Shown piece by piece: positions 11,156 to 23,200 of a DNA stretch of 64,000 nucleotides. How positions within the stretch are numbered: the first letter of the stretch is position 1; every line of letters begins with the position of its first letter. Position numbers and translations under genes: made by a program. A model generated the notes under the pieces. The model was not told where the DNA came from. It did no database searches and saw only the letters and a program-made list of their open reading frames with translations. Source of the stretch: Phorcus lineatus (taxonomy: Eukaryota; Mollusca; Gastropoda; Trochida; Trochidae); the NCBI GenBank assembly GCA_921293015.1, contig OV121086.1, positions 37,199,194-37,263,193 on the forward strand. The letters run 5' to 3'.

Positions 11156-13301
11156 GCTGTGAATGCCGCTCATGCAGTCGTAGGCGTCCACTCATCAGCG
11201 AACCCCAAGTAAGCAGCATACCATAAGATCTTGAAATGGGAGTTCCTATTCCCTGCTTGGTGGTCAGCATTAATAGGGCAGCCCCGTATGAGTATTTTTG
11301 TGGAAAAGAAATTCAAGGGGACAATCCAGTTTACAAATGTATGTTATTTGTGCATGATTATGACATAATCCAATTGAAACAAGGTAACTTGTTGGTTGAA
11401 TTGGATTTGAACTAGATAAAAGAGAGTGCACACTCTAAAGTAAAACAAGAATGAGAAGTGAAGCCATTTATCAGTAATGGTGACAACGAAATAACAAATA
11501 ACTAAAATAAATCACCTTTCTGATTTAATTCTTAAAATCTATTGCGATAACTTTAAACATATGTTTTTATTTCTCAAATTATATATGGAAAATTATTGAA
11601 TGAAAAAGCTTCAATGCTTCTTAACGTTCAGCTTAACTCAAGTCAGAGTGACAATTCGTTCACAACAAAAGGCCTCTTTACGAAATATCAAAGTTTTAGA
11701 ATGAAAGAAACTCTCACATACAGTAAATCAAACGTTACCGCATTGTACGAAGAATGTAAAATATAAAGTCCAATTGTTTGCACTAAGAAATACATTTAAT
11801 GCGAGTCACTGTCTGGTAGCAAGTGCAAACTCCTAACATCGTGTTACCATCAATTTCTAGCCAACAATAGGCGATGAGTTCAGGAAGAAACCCTGCACGG
11901 AGCGAACCCTGGGATTACAGCAACATGAAGAAACGGTATTTTTCAGTTAAACCTTTATACAACTGAATGTGCGTTTTAATTTGTTAGGTGACATTTAAAA
12001 AAACTGTTTGTCAACAGCATGTCCTAAAGCTATCTTGTTGTAAAAGTTTTATAGAATTAATGTTCATTTCATGGTTGACATTTTCAATATGTTTGTTAAG
12101 CAGAGGTAAACATACAGTTTTAATACGCAAATAGCACCCTAGCAAGTGGACTGAGTTTTAAAATTTCACTCGTCCAAATGTTTTGAGCTTTCGATGTGAA
12201 TGAGTAAAATAGAATCGAATTACATTTTCGATCTTGGTTCCTGAAATTTTAATTTATAATGCACGGAGAACCCTATGGAGATAGAGTTGTGTCCAGCGAT
12301 TAACCGTGTTTGAGTTTTGTTATAACAGGCTTGTCGTTTCCACAACTCGTATCAGTTATACAAGCCGCAATAGGGGACAGGGGATGGAGGGGGGCAGCGG
12401 CCTAAACAAAGGGTATATCCAGGTACCCTAACCCTCCCTCCTCCTCACGCCCCCCAATCTGTGACAAACGAGACAACTTCCATTGTACAAGAATAAAAGT
12501 ATTTTCCGTGTAATGACAGCAAAAGGACATCTAGTATATGATTTTCTGACATTTTCTTGCTGAAACTCCCTTTAGCCAGGCTCAGGACTCTTGTACGAGG
12601 TGACCCCTGAACTCGCGTCTGTAAAGATGGAAGTTCTTAGCGTGTCTTCTCTAAAATCTTGTTTAGATTTACAAATCCTCACCTCTGTACTATCCAAAAT
12701 ACGCGCGCGGGGGAGTTAGGAGGGACAACATTCCCCATCCATGATGGCACCCACCTGGGGAAAGCGCTAGAGGGCGCTGCCTCATTGTCAACCGGTATGC
12801 GTTTTCAATCAGAGAAATTTAGTGATGGTAAACACAGCCTTTGTGGGCAAAGTATAGCATTTACAAAAGGAGAAATTAGACTTGGGTCTTTAGATGTCGT
12901 TTGTAAGTGTTTCACCTGCCTTTTTAATCCCCGCGGACAGGTGAGCATCACGTACGAAGACCTACTCCATGGTACGGCGTGAATGTCATTAGTAGAGGCA
13001 GGCGACTGTCAATAAGGAACCTTGGTCTTCAGACCATCGTCAGTTCATGGACTAACGTAGGTAAATACGTTGACTTTATTTGGATGTTTGGAATTGTGGC
13101 GAGAATTAGCACGGTTTACGCCATGTCAAGTCGGCCTTTATGGCGTATAATCCTCAGCAAATAGCACATGAAACATGGAGAGGATCCTCCGTGCAGACGA
13201 CATTCCGAGGAGAAGCAGACGACACAACGTCTTCAAAACAGACGAGTTGGACCAAGGTTATTGACAGGACCTACACGAGCACAGATAATGGCATTTATTA
13301 A
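11156..13301 (+). CDS. Unrecognised multi-exon gene candidate, 3' part (four exon candidates)
   Basis: I do not recognise this protein. Four GC-richer segments have plausible splice sites and join in one frame: 11156-11208 (acceptor ATTTATACAG, donor GTAAGC), 11861-11935 (25 codons, phase 0-0), 12576-12620 (15 codons, donor GTAAAG) and 13158-13301 (47 residues then TAA). The last exon follows a TCCTCAG acceptor and reads QIAHETWRGSSVQ...TSTDNGIY. A poly(A) signal AATAAA sits at 13510, followed by a GT-rich stretch. The predicted tail is hydrophilic, rich in Ser and Thr, and has no membrane segment. Against the model: the exons are short, the first could be read in another frame, and 12576 reads on openly past its proposed donor to a TAG at 12718-12720. 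No 5' end was found. Confidence 0.33.
11270..11490. repeat. Dispersed repeat family D, copy 1
   Basis: Aligns by eye with 47763-47985, sharing TGCATGATTATGACA/TAACA, GATAAAAGAGAGTGCACACT-like text and AACAAGAATGAGAAGTGAAG. No coding capacity, and the ends are not defined. Confidence 0.6.
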
Positions 13302-13509
13302 GTATTGGTGAGAACGCACCGGTTATACAGCCCCTTGCCCCGTCAACTGGATCAACGAGGTGTTGAATGTCTCCATAAAAATGCCTGGTTTTACTTTCCT
13401 CATTTGTACATTGTTACGTAATTTACGACTTTTGTTTATGTTTGTGACATATATAATCAAGGCCACAGCAGTGCATACATGTTTATGTTGACGTGTTCAT
13501 GTACATGTT

Positions 13510-13515
13510 AATAAA
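13510..13515 (+). terminator. Candidate poly(A) signal for the unrecognised gene
   Basis: AATAAA about 210 bases after the TAA at 13301. The following CTTTCAAGGACGTTCATGTT is moderately GT-rich. It supports a + strand transcript ending here. Confidence 0.35.
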
Positions 13516-15185
13516 TCTTTCAAGGACGTTCATGTTTGACCTTGGCGTATTTTCATCATATCAATTTTAAAATCAATTATTCTTTTGACAAATTATAATT
13601 AATTTTAGCAACTTCTATGAATTTTGATTTCATGCTTTAGTTATTGATGTTGCTTTCGAATGTTCTACCAATGCGATTGTTTTCTGAATATTTAAGACGA
13701 AAACAGCACTAGTATTAACCAAAAAACGATATAAAGATTTTACATATTATTGATATATCGAAGTTTACATTTCAAGTACAAAGAATCTTTACTTTTCGAC
13801 TGAAATTTCGCTTACAATATAATATCGTTGATTGAGTAAATTCCGCAACGTCAGTGGAAACGTTAAAGGGGCAAAAAGTATGTTGTTTGGGTCAGATGTG
13901 TGAAACTTTATAAATGGTTTTATTTGATAGAGAAGTAGTGGTTGTATATGAAAAGAAACTTTTAATGCTATTATTTTCAGCATAGTGACAATTAACAAAC
14001 TAAAGTCGAGATTCATGATTTGAAACCGGACAATGGCGCGGGCCAATGATGATTATTTAGATAGAACATAAATATGTTTATAGTACCAAGTAGGTCATTT
14101 AATTAATACTCATGTAAAATCGACATAGACTTTTGCCTTTTAATATTTATATGGTCATTGTTCAATTGCAATTGAATATAAGAAAAACTCATAACGTTGT
14201 CATATTAGAGATAAAGATGTATTTTCATACAGGAGATTTGAACTTAACTCTAGGCATATGGTATTTTGGCTCTCATTTATTCAGCATAGAAAATTTATGA
14301 AATATACCCTGTGTCACTTTAGCCGTTTTGTTGACAACTAGTAAGGAGATATTAACGCATTAATGAAAATTGGAATTTTTTTTTATAAATATCCATAATC
14401 AGTGGTGATCCCCCTCAGTAATAGAAACACCTAAAAGTAATCAAGGGTCGACGCAAAATATCGACGATAACATTTGAAAATAACAAAAATGAGCATGGGA
14501 AACCTTAGACAGAATCGCCATTGTTCCTGCATTTTATTGGTAACCCATAGTGGCAATACAGAAAGGAAGTCGGAATGTTAAACAATCCTAGAAACAAAGA
14601 AGATGTATCTTTGCTGCATAGAGGTCGATATCTGTGTACGTTAGACTACCCCCGACGCTGTCTCTAAGTATTGTCATGAATGGTACACACCAAAGGTCGA
14701 TTTTTCAGTATGTACACATGTACCATAGAATCTTGGACATGTGTAATCAGAGCTTTTCGACATCCAAAAGGCAAGCAACTGACAAGGTGGCAACGACGGT
14801 ATTGGTGTTTAAGGTTATTGTTATGCTCTCATGGCCTGTCACAGATTGAACAAATGATAAAGGTTTCATAATGACATGTTAGACTCCATTCCATTAATGA
14901 ACAAGCATAACATTTAGACTGAAACAGCTGATAGGTGCCGTCATTTATGAGATAAACCTAGTGTGTTTGAAAATCAGAGACATGTTATACTGGATTGATA
15001 ATTTAATAGCAGGTATATTTTGAATTAAAACCAACATAATATTATACTTTAAACAGTTTGCTCTGTCGAGACATAAAATACGGTTAATTCCTTTTTAAAA
15101 GAGATTAATTTCACTTAAAAGCAGAATACCTACTCTGAAGTTACCAGTCGGATATATATGACGTCAATATATATTTTTAAATACA

Positions 15186-15479
15186 ATGCAAAATGATATA
15201 TCGGGTAAACAGCGCAACATCAATCGTGATTTTACGTCTTGTGAATTGGACAAATCAACCAATCAAAATCGACTGGTAGAAAAATCATTTGACATTCGTT
15301 TGTTTTGTTACGCATATGGCGGGTTTTTTGGGGTTTTTTTTGGAAGTGTGGACACACGTGAGTTAATCATTCCTGGTATTAATGTAACAGATGTAATGAC
15401 TTTAAAGAAATTAGTAGGTGAAAAGATAAAAAAGCAAATGTCTGGAAAACCAAATGCGATTGACCCATTTGAATTCTAA
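15186..15479 (+). CDS. Small open frame of uncertain status, 97 aa
   Basis: ATG to TAA, single exon. A hydrophobic Gly-Phe segment (YGGFFGVFFGS) lies near residues 44-54, followed by a Lys-rich tail. A TATATAT plus the CRE palindrome TGACGTCA (15159-15166) lies 20-35 bases upstream, which would suit a promoter. No family is recognised, and in DNA this AT-rich a frame of this length can arise by chance. It could also be a terminal exon of something larger. Confidence 0.2.
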   Translation: MQNDISGKQRNINRDFTSCELDKSTNQNRLVEKSFDIRLFCYAYGGFFGVFFGSVDTRELIIPGINVTDVMTLKKLVGEKIKKQMSGKPNAIDPFEF

Positions 15480-17131
15480 AATGTAGAACCGGTTAATTAA
15501 TCTTTTACTTAAAATGGTGTATGATTGTTTCAAGAAACTGTTGATTTATGACAGCTATTTAATATCGCAAACGTCTATCGTTTTTCGTTGTGTGCCAACT
15601 TGATGTAAAGTTTCTTTCGAACTTCAGTTTGGATTCAAAACTTGTAATAACTAGTTGGGTTCGATTGAACACGCTTTTTAACGTTTATTCCGTACATGAC
15701 AATAGCAGTTATATAGTCACATTGTTAATTATGTGATATGTTGACAGTTCTATATGTACCTATAGGTCTTTATGTCAAACTTGCGTCTTCTTTGGGCATA
15801 CCATCCAAACACTGACATCGTGTTTAAAATTTCGACAATATCGCTCATCTTATAATTGGATGATTATATCTTGATACCCATTTTGTAAATACTGTTCATA
15901 TAAAGTTAAACACGAGCGACAGTGATACGTATTTCTGAAAGCCGAGATCGTCTAATTTGCACTTGCAAACATTTAAATTGGTTTCATAAATACGTCTAAA
16001 TAGCGATGAACACATTCGAAACATAAACCATTTTTGAACACTTATTATTGTTGCTGAGGTACTTGTGTTGCTTTGAAAATAAAATATTTGTGTTTCTTTT
16101 TTATTTACTTATTTACAACTTGAAAAAAACAATTTTGCTGATTAAGCGCTTTAAATTGCGCTAAGATTGATGATAGACAATTAAAAAAACAATTATCAAA
16201 TCTACGAGACCATACGTATGAATTCACATTTTTGTAAATATATTTATAGGAATAAGAAAACAGCCTAACAATGGTAATCCAATAAACTTACAAAAATGAA
16301 GCAATCAGCAGGCCTGCTCCTATACAGCAAATATATACAACCATAACTGTATGTTTTTTAGTGTGTCATAATTAAAAGTTTGCATTTCCCCTTCAGTTAT
16401 AGTCTTGAAATTTGAATTAGCAAAAATGTGTTATGTTATTAATTTTACAAGTAGAAGACGCATGTTTGACATCATTCAGGTGATAGGCAACTTTTAAGAT
16501 TTTAGTAACGCTTCTTTAACATTCGATCTACATGCAGTTGTAAAGTTTTTAATAACATTATTTTTATCATTATGCTATTTGAAATAAAATACATCTTTGC
16601 AAATCATCCAAGAGCTTCGTTGTGGAGTTATAGAGATATTTTTAATGCGATGTACGGTACAACTACAGAATACATAGGCCTAGTCTTTCCCGCCATGATT
16701 TACTAAGATACAGTAAGATACAAGTGTTTTATTTTTAATCGTCTCATTGTTTAATCCTTTCTTTTCCTTAACCATTTTGATACACGGCAATATCATTATA
16801 TTAATGTCATTATTTGGTTATCTATAGAATTAGAGTTTTTATCGAATATAAGAATAGATGGAGTTATAGTCAATGATTAATGTGGTTTTGAATTACTGCT
16901 ACAGTAGAGACACTTTCATCAGTCATCACATCACCATTTTAACAAATATTTCAACAAGAGAGGCTATTTTGCAATACGGTTTATTGAAATTTACATTGTT
17001 ATTTACAATTTACAACTGTACTTCATTCATTAGGTATGTTAAAGGAAGAAGACTTCGACCGGTTAACTAATTCACGTTTTCCGGATGATACAAACAAGGG
17101 AGAGAACTCTTCCACCAACGCCCCCTCGTGG

Positions 17132-17174
17132 TATTTAAGGGAACTAAGTTAGGTAAACAGAAATGACAACCTAA
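17132..17174 (+). promoter_or_regulatory. Candidate pleckstrin core promoter and 4-codon upstream ORF
   Basis: A TATTTAAG element lies at 17132-17139, about 60 bases before the pleckstrin ATG. Between them is a minimal upstream ORF, ATG-ACA-ACC-TAA (17163-17174). If transcription starts about 30 bases after the TATA-like element, this ORF would sit at the very 5' end of the mRNA. Weak evidence. Confidence 0.25.
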
Positions 17175-17191
17175 AAACAAACCACACCACG

Positions 17192-17239
17192 ATGGATAAG
17201 GAAAACTACAGCCTTCGGTCTGGTTATTTACTAACACAG
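17192..17239 (+). CDS. PLEK: Pleckstrin exon 1
   Basis: ATG then 16 codons ending SGYLLTQ, the first strand of PH1. Perfect donor CAG|GTAAGT. Phase 0. Confidence 0.8.
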
Positions 17240-20200
17240 GTAAGTATATTGCATGCGTAAAAAATGTCTGTCTGTGTTATTACGACTGAAAACATTTATG
17301 TCGACTTTGTTTTTCTCAAAATTAAACTTCCGGTGTGACTGTAAAAACGATTCCTGCATGAATTTAGTATCCAGCTGCGTTGAACGAATACTTGATAGAT
17401 GATTCATCCCATATGTGTCACTCAAACATTGTTACGTACATACTATGTTGGCCCAATGGGTAGCAGTCATAGTGATTATAGTTATTATCAAATGCGTCAC
17501 GCCTCAAACACATCTAATTCAAATTACCCTCGAGTGTTTGTATTCCGTGATGCTAAGCGAACGAAGTCAAAAAGCTCAAAAAATATTTTGTAACATCGTC
17601 TAATAATCATCACTTGCGTAAAACATTGCTTCTTCCCTTCAAATGTAAGGTTTCACGGAAGCTTCATCATTAAATATTACATTACCAACCTGTTGAAACT
17701 TTATTGTCAAAATTCAGATGCCGCCATATCGAGCTTCAAGTTCGTGACGTCACATTTCTAATGCTTTCCTTCCGACAACGTAAATAGAAACAAATAACAT
17801 GCGACCCTCTGCTGATACAGTTAGTGAATAATATTGTTTTTATCGAAAGTTTGTATTATATAATATCCTTACTACAAATATATGGTTTTCGTGAGCTTCT
17901 TTTGTAAAAAAATGAAATAAATGAAAAAAACACTGTTTTCACATTTTTTTAATTTGGTAATTATATTTTCTCATAAAGGATATAACAATTTTTCACTTAT
18001 GGATATAACAACTATTTAATGAGGTTATAACAATTATTTCATAAGGATATAAAATTTTTCTTAAATCAAAGTAAAAATAATTCCATAAGGAAATTTGAAA
18101 TGGAAAGTTGTCATTAATCATTTATTCAAAAATCTGAATATCCATCTACATTCATATTTACATGTAAGTACATCATGAAAATGAAGTTAAATTTTCAGTC
18201 ACTTTTCAATGTCAGCGAGGAAATGGGAACATTACAAGATGTCACCAAATCTGTTAACTGAACTTTGTAAGTTCAATTTCAATTTATGTTCACCTGAAAT
18301 AAATGAAAATATGTTTTAACCTAAAAAAATTTCATGGAAAAATCTGGATATTATTGTTCTTTAATTTTACACAATATTTGAATTCAATAATGAATATCAA
18401 TTCATGTGAATGCGTAAGTAAATGTGACAAAACATATTTTGTTTTTTTCCCTTTTGAGAACAAATTCATTCACTTTTGATTAAGCCAATAGACATCTGTT
18501 AGTGCCTGTATTTGATTAGTTGTGCAACTAGTAGTATGCTGCTTTGTTGTGATGACAGCCCTGACTCTACGTAACGCTGGTCGGTTGTTATTTTTCAATT
18601 GAGTTTGTTTTATACATTTTTATGAATCAATAAAGTTTGATAAATGTTTTACTTAACTTTTTCACACATTTTTATCATATTAAATGTATTTACAAGTGAA
18701 TCTCACCTGGTAGAACATCATTTCTGCTTGTTACGGTGTCCGATGATCGGCTTTGATCTCTTGATTGCTTACCTTATATGTAATCATATGTAAACTTAAC
18801 GGTGTGCGAAATAGCACGTGCTAAAGTGACGTCACGAACTTACAACACTAACGAACTTGCGCTATTCGACCATATTCATTATTTAAAGAAACAAACATTT
18901 TCTGAAAAAAGTATGATATTTGCACATGTGCTAAAAAAATCTTTTTTCAATTTTGTGATATGATGCTATTCAAATTCTAAAATCAAGTAAGTAAATAAGA
19001 ATTATACAATAAACATATCTTCCTTCAATTTTTGCTTGATAATTATGCAGTTGGTTTCTTCAAGGTCTTTTTACTTCATTATTTGCTGTTATTGGTTATA
19101 GAATCATCTAATTTATCATCCAAAACAGTGTTTAACAGGAGACATTGTGGGAGATCAAACATTATTACTCGCCCGTGTAAGATACTGCAGTGTAATTTTT
19201 ATACGGCGATATTAAACTAGTGTAAAACCACTGCACGTATGACGTCATAATATTGTGTGATTGTGACGTCACAATGTTGGCACCGCCGTCACAATGCCAG
19301 CCAAGTTGCAGAAATGTTTCGTTCAGTACACTTTCGGCAATCATGCTTGATTACTGAGGTCAAGTAATAAACAGAATACTAAACAACCTTCCATTAAATA
19401 CTATCTTTATTAAACGAGTTAATGATGAAGTATAAAACGAGCGAAAGGAGATATCGATTTGACAGTAAATTTTTAACAATGGCCTGTCATCGTGAAGTAC
19501 ATGAATTGACATCACAATTGTTTTACATCATAAAGTAATGACATCACAATGCCATGACATCACTGCCTTGGGAGTGAAAGAATAATGCAGTGTTCAGTGA
19601 TGAACGTTTTTCTTGGAAACATAATAAAATATCATTTTGGATCATAAAAAGGATATCACCCTTGTGATTTCTGGCATGAATTAATAATTTAAAGTAAGAA
19701 ATAGCAACTTTTATCAACAAGTGTCACTCAGAGGACACTCAGGTGAGATTCTCTATAGAGGCATTGTTATAATGTCTAATAAGCAATCATTACAAGACAA
19801 TCGTCTATTTTGTGAAATACCGTCAGGTATTGGGAAAGACAACTTTGACAATGGGCCATTTTTAGGTCTTTTAGTCATTTTCAGAATTTTGCCCCTAGCT
19901 TTCCCAATCCCTGTACAATATTTTATGGAATAAAAAGTACAAGCACCGGATCTTCTTAAATTTTGACATAAATTTCAGACCTGTCTTATATTTCATTTGC
20001 AATATAAACCATCCTGCTGCAAAAACACAGGAATGCATCATTACAATTCAGTGTGTGATACTGCAAGAGACGACCTTAATTGAAAGAAATACCAGTTCGA
20101 AGAGTAGTTCCACCAAGAGAGTTAATTGATAGATTAAATGGCAAAATATAGGAAAACTGTTTAGTTACCCTATAGGGCATAAGGGCACTTTACTGATGTT

Positions 20201-23200
20201 TAGAGGCATGACGATACAGAAGTGTCATGATTGATACATATCACAATATCTCATTACGATATTATTCGATATGATACAGTCATGATATACTATTTTCAGA
20301 GATTTTTGATAACAAATAAAATTTATATTTTGACAAGCACCTGGAGTTTTAGGGAAGTTGAACAATTTAAAGTTAACGATACATATCACTGTATATGACT
20401 TTATCATGATACGTATATCAGATTACGATTCTCGATACATTGTTTTTTGGCCTTATTTTGATACACCATGTACTTTCAGCAATCTGAACCAATTTCTTTA
20501 TGTTTTTAGGAGATGTCAAATAATTATAAAATATTGTGAAAAATTTGATATATTTAAATTGTTGATTGTTTTTTATCACAGCAGTAGAATGATAATAGAT
20601 TCTAAATATCTCTTATGAAAATGTTTTAGTTTGCTCATATATTTTATCTCTTCTGAAAAGTTTTAGGCTTGCTCATATATTTCATCAGTAAAACTATATT
20701 TCCTATTGTATATATGCTTGATTTTTTACCTATTTCATGATTAAGACAATGTATCATTCTCTTGTTTGGAAAGGTTGCAACAAACAAGTGGAAAGCACGA
20801 TGGTTCACTCTCAGTGAGGATGAGTTGTGTTGTCATCGACAGAGACAGAAGTCAATTGTTCTCAGTACGCTTGCTCTCTCCGGTTGCTCAATTGTTTGTC
20901 CGTGTACAGATAAGGTTGAAGTCAGTCCCCAGGTAAATATTCAATCATATATTGATAGCCAAGATTAATATTAGATAATCAAAGTTCAGTTATGATGTGC
21001 CATGTGTATCCATGTTTCATCTTGTTCGGTCATAATTGTACAAAGTTTAAAAGTGGATAAGTGGCAAGATACACCTATTGAAATGGCATGTATCCTTGAA
21101 TCGCGACTTCGATTTATTGGCTAACTGTAAGAGTGAACATTTAAAAAGGTAAAAAGTCAGTTATATATAACGTGAGAAACATTGGACAGGTGAGTTTTAA
21201 TTTGAGTTTATTGATAGCATAACTGTGAATTTTAAATCTTACAGAAAGAAATGCCTGAGGTGTCAACATTATTGCAATTAAAATCTTTCTTACATATTAG
21301 GTAATGAAAGCTAATCAAGGAAGTAACTTGACATTGTGATTTATTGCATTAATTTATTGATTATGGCAGATTACATCAGCATGTGATCACTTTCCTCTTG
21401 ATTGAATTGCAGTTGAGGAATTTTCTCCCAAATATATTTATGATGTATGATTGTGATGTAGAAGGTATAGATAATAATATGTAGTACAAGTTTGGTTTAT
21501 GTATTGACTTTTATTTTCTTATAAAGTATCAATCTTTAAATTATAGAAGCATTATAAAAAACATGGAATCTTAATCATCAATCTATAACCAATATCAAAT
21601 CCTTTTCCTCTGATAGAAAATATGTAATTATCATTAGCCAACAACTAACTATTGACATTCCTAATGATTTGTCCTTCAATTAAGAAGGGTATGCCCTCTT
21701 TGCACAAATAATCTAAGAAAAGGATTAAATTTGATTGATACATTAATATATTATAAATATTTTATAATAATTTATCTTGATTCCTTCCATTATTAACTAA
21801 AGTTGAAATAACACGAGAACAATTGTAATTATCTTATAATAACAATATTTGATATTATATTTTATTGGCAATGGCATCTTTTTTGAAAATTTAATTTCTT
21901 CTATGTTCCCCATTAAACATTAGTTTATGCCTAATGTAAAACTTCAAAGGATCAAACATCTCATTACTCATTCTGATCATCTGCTGTCAAAGAAGAAAGC
22001 ATCAAGCAACAATTACTGACAGCCATTTCAGTGTGAACACCTTTAAATCATTGTGTCCAAAAAATGGATTCACATAGCTTAACTGAGCATGCTACATTTG
22101 TTTTTTTAACTGCTTCTTCCAATTAAAAAACAATGTCTTGCAATAAGTGACATTTGTTTTTATTCTGTGATATCAAACTTATTGAACAAATCTCCGTCCC
22201 TTTAAGATGATAATTTGGAAATTTGTGGCAAGCTTGAAATTTCATTCCCTCTTTGTTGCAGTGTCTGTTAAAAATTGCTACTCCCCAAGGAGAGGAGCTG
22301 TATTTCCAGGCAGCAGGGGCGGATGACAGAGATGGCTGGGCTCATGCTATCGGTGCCGTCATTCGTTCTCAGAGCACTACCAAACAGGTGGGGATACTAA
22401 CTGTCATTTCAAAAACAAATTTGTGTCTGACATTTGACCTCAAAATGTCATGTAAGGAATTTCATTGCACTGTAAAGTATAAGGAGACAGCTTACACAAA
22501 TATTGAAATCATTGTTTATGTTTTTGGGGATGTTATTAAAATAAGAGATTTTCCAAAAGAAAAGAAAATTCTCCAATTGAAGCACGTGGAAGTGGAAACA
22601 GCATTACATTTCATGTGGACTTGATTCTCTTAATTGACTGCTGGTTTATTATCATTTTGTGTTCCATCTTGTCAACTTTTTGATTAAGAATGTCTCATAT
22701 TGACAGGGTACTGTTATCAAGATATATCATGCATCTAGTTTTCATGCTTCAGATTTCCTACAACAGGATGACATTCCAGAATTTCAGGGCAAATGCTAAT
22801 GTTAGGTAAGGAACCATTCAATCTGCACTTTCACATAAGCATTACCTTTCCTTTAAAGATTTTTTTTATCAGTGCAATGAAGGTTTAAAGTATTCATTTT
22901 CCCATTTAAAGGATTTTGATTTGTTTTCATATCAGATTTGTCTAGTCATAGATATTCTTACTTATGCATCCAGTCCCTTAACAATAGATATTCAGGTCTT
23001 AAAGGCCAATTGCATAGCCCGTCTCTCTGATCTGTCGGGAGTTTTCAGAAAACTTTCACTTTAGGCTTTCCTCCAGAACTGCTACTGCCTTTAAACTGAA
23101 ATTTTTGTTTGAGGTTTCTCCACTTGAACTCAATGTTAAATCTGTATGTATTCAATTTCAGTGAAATTATAGGTGCTATACAGGACCCGGATGCAGGGGT

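Larger units (their letters stand above)
13302..17191. other. Intergenic region before pleckstrin
   Basis: AT-rich, with one weak ORF candidate (15186-15479). No other gene, RNA or repeat is supported. Confidence 0.4.

Noticed and set aside
12659..13164. Open frames of 107 and 61 codons over the unrecognised gene region
   Set aside because: They cross the proposed exon ends in other frames and show no family resemblance.
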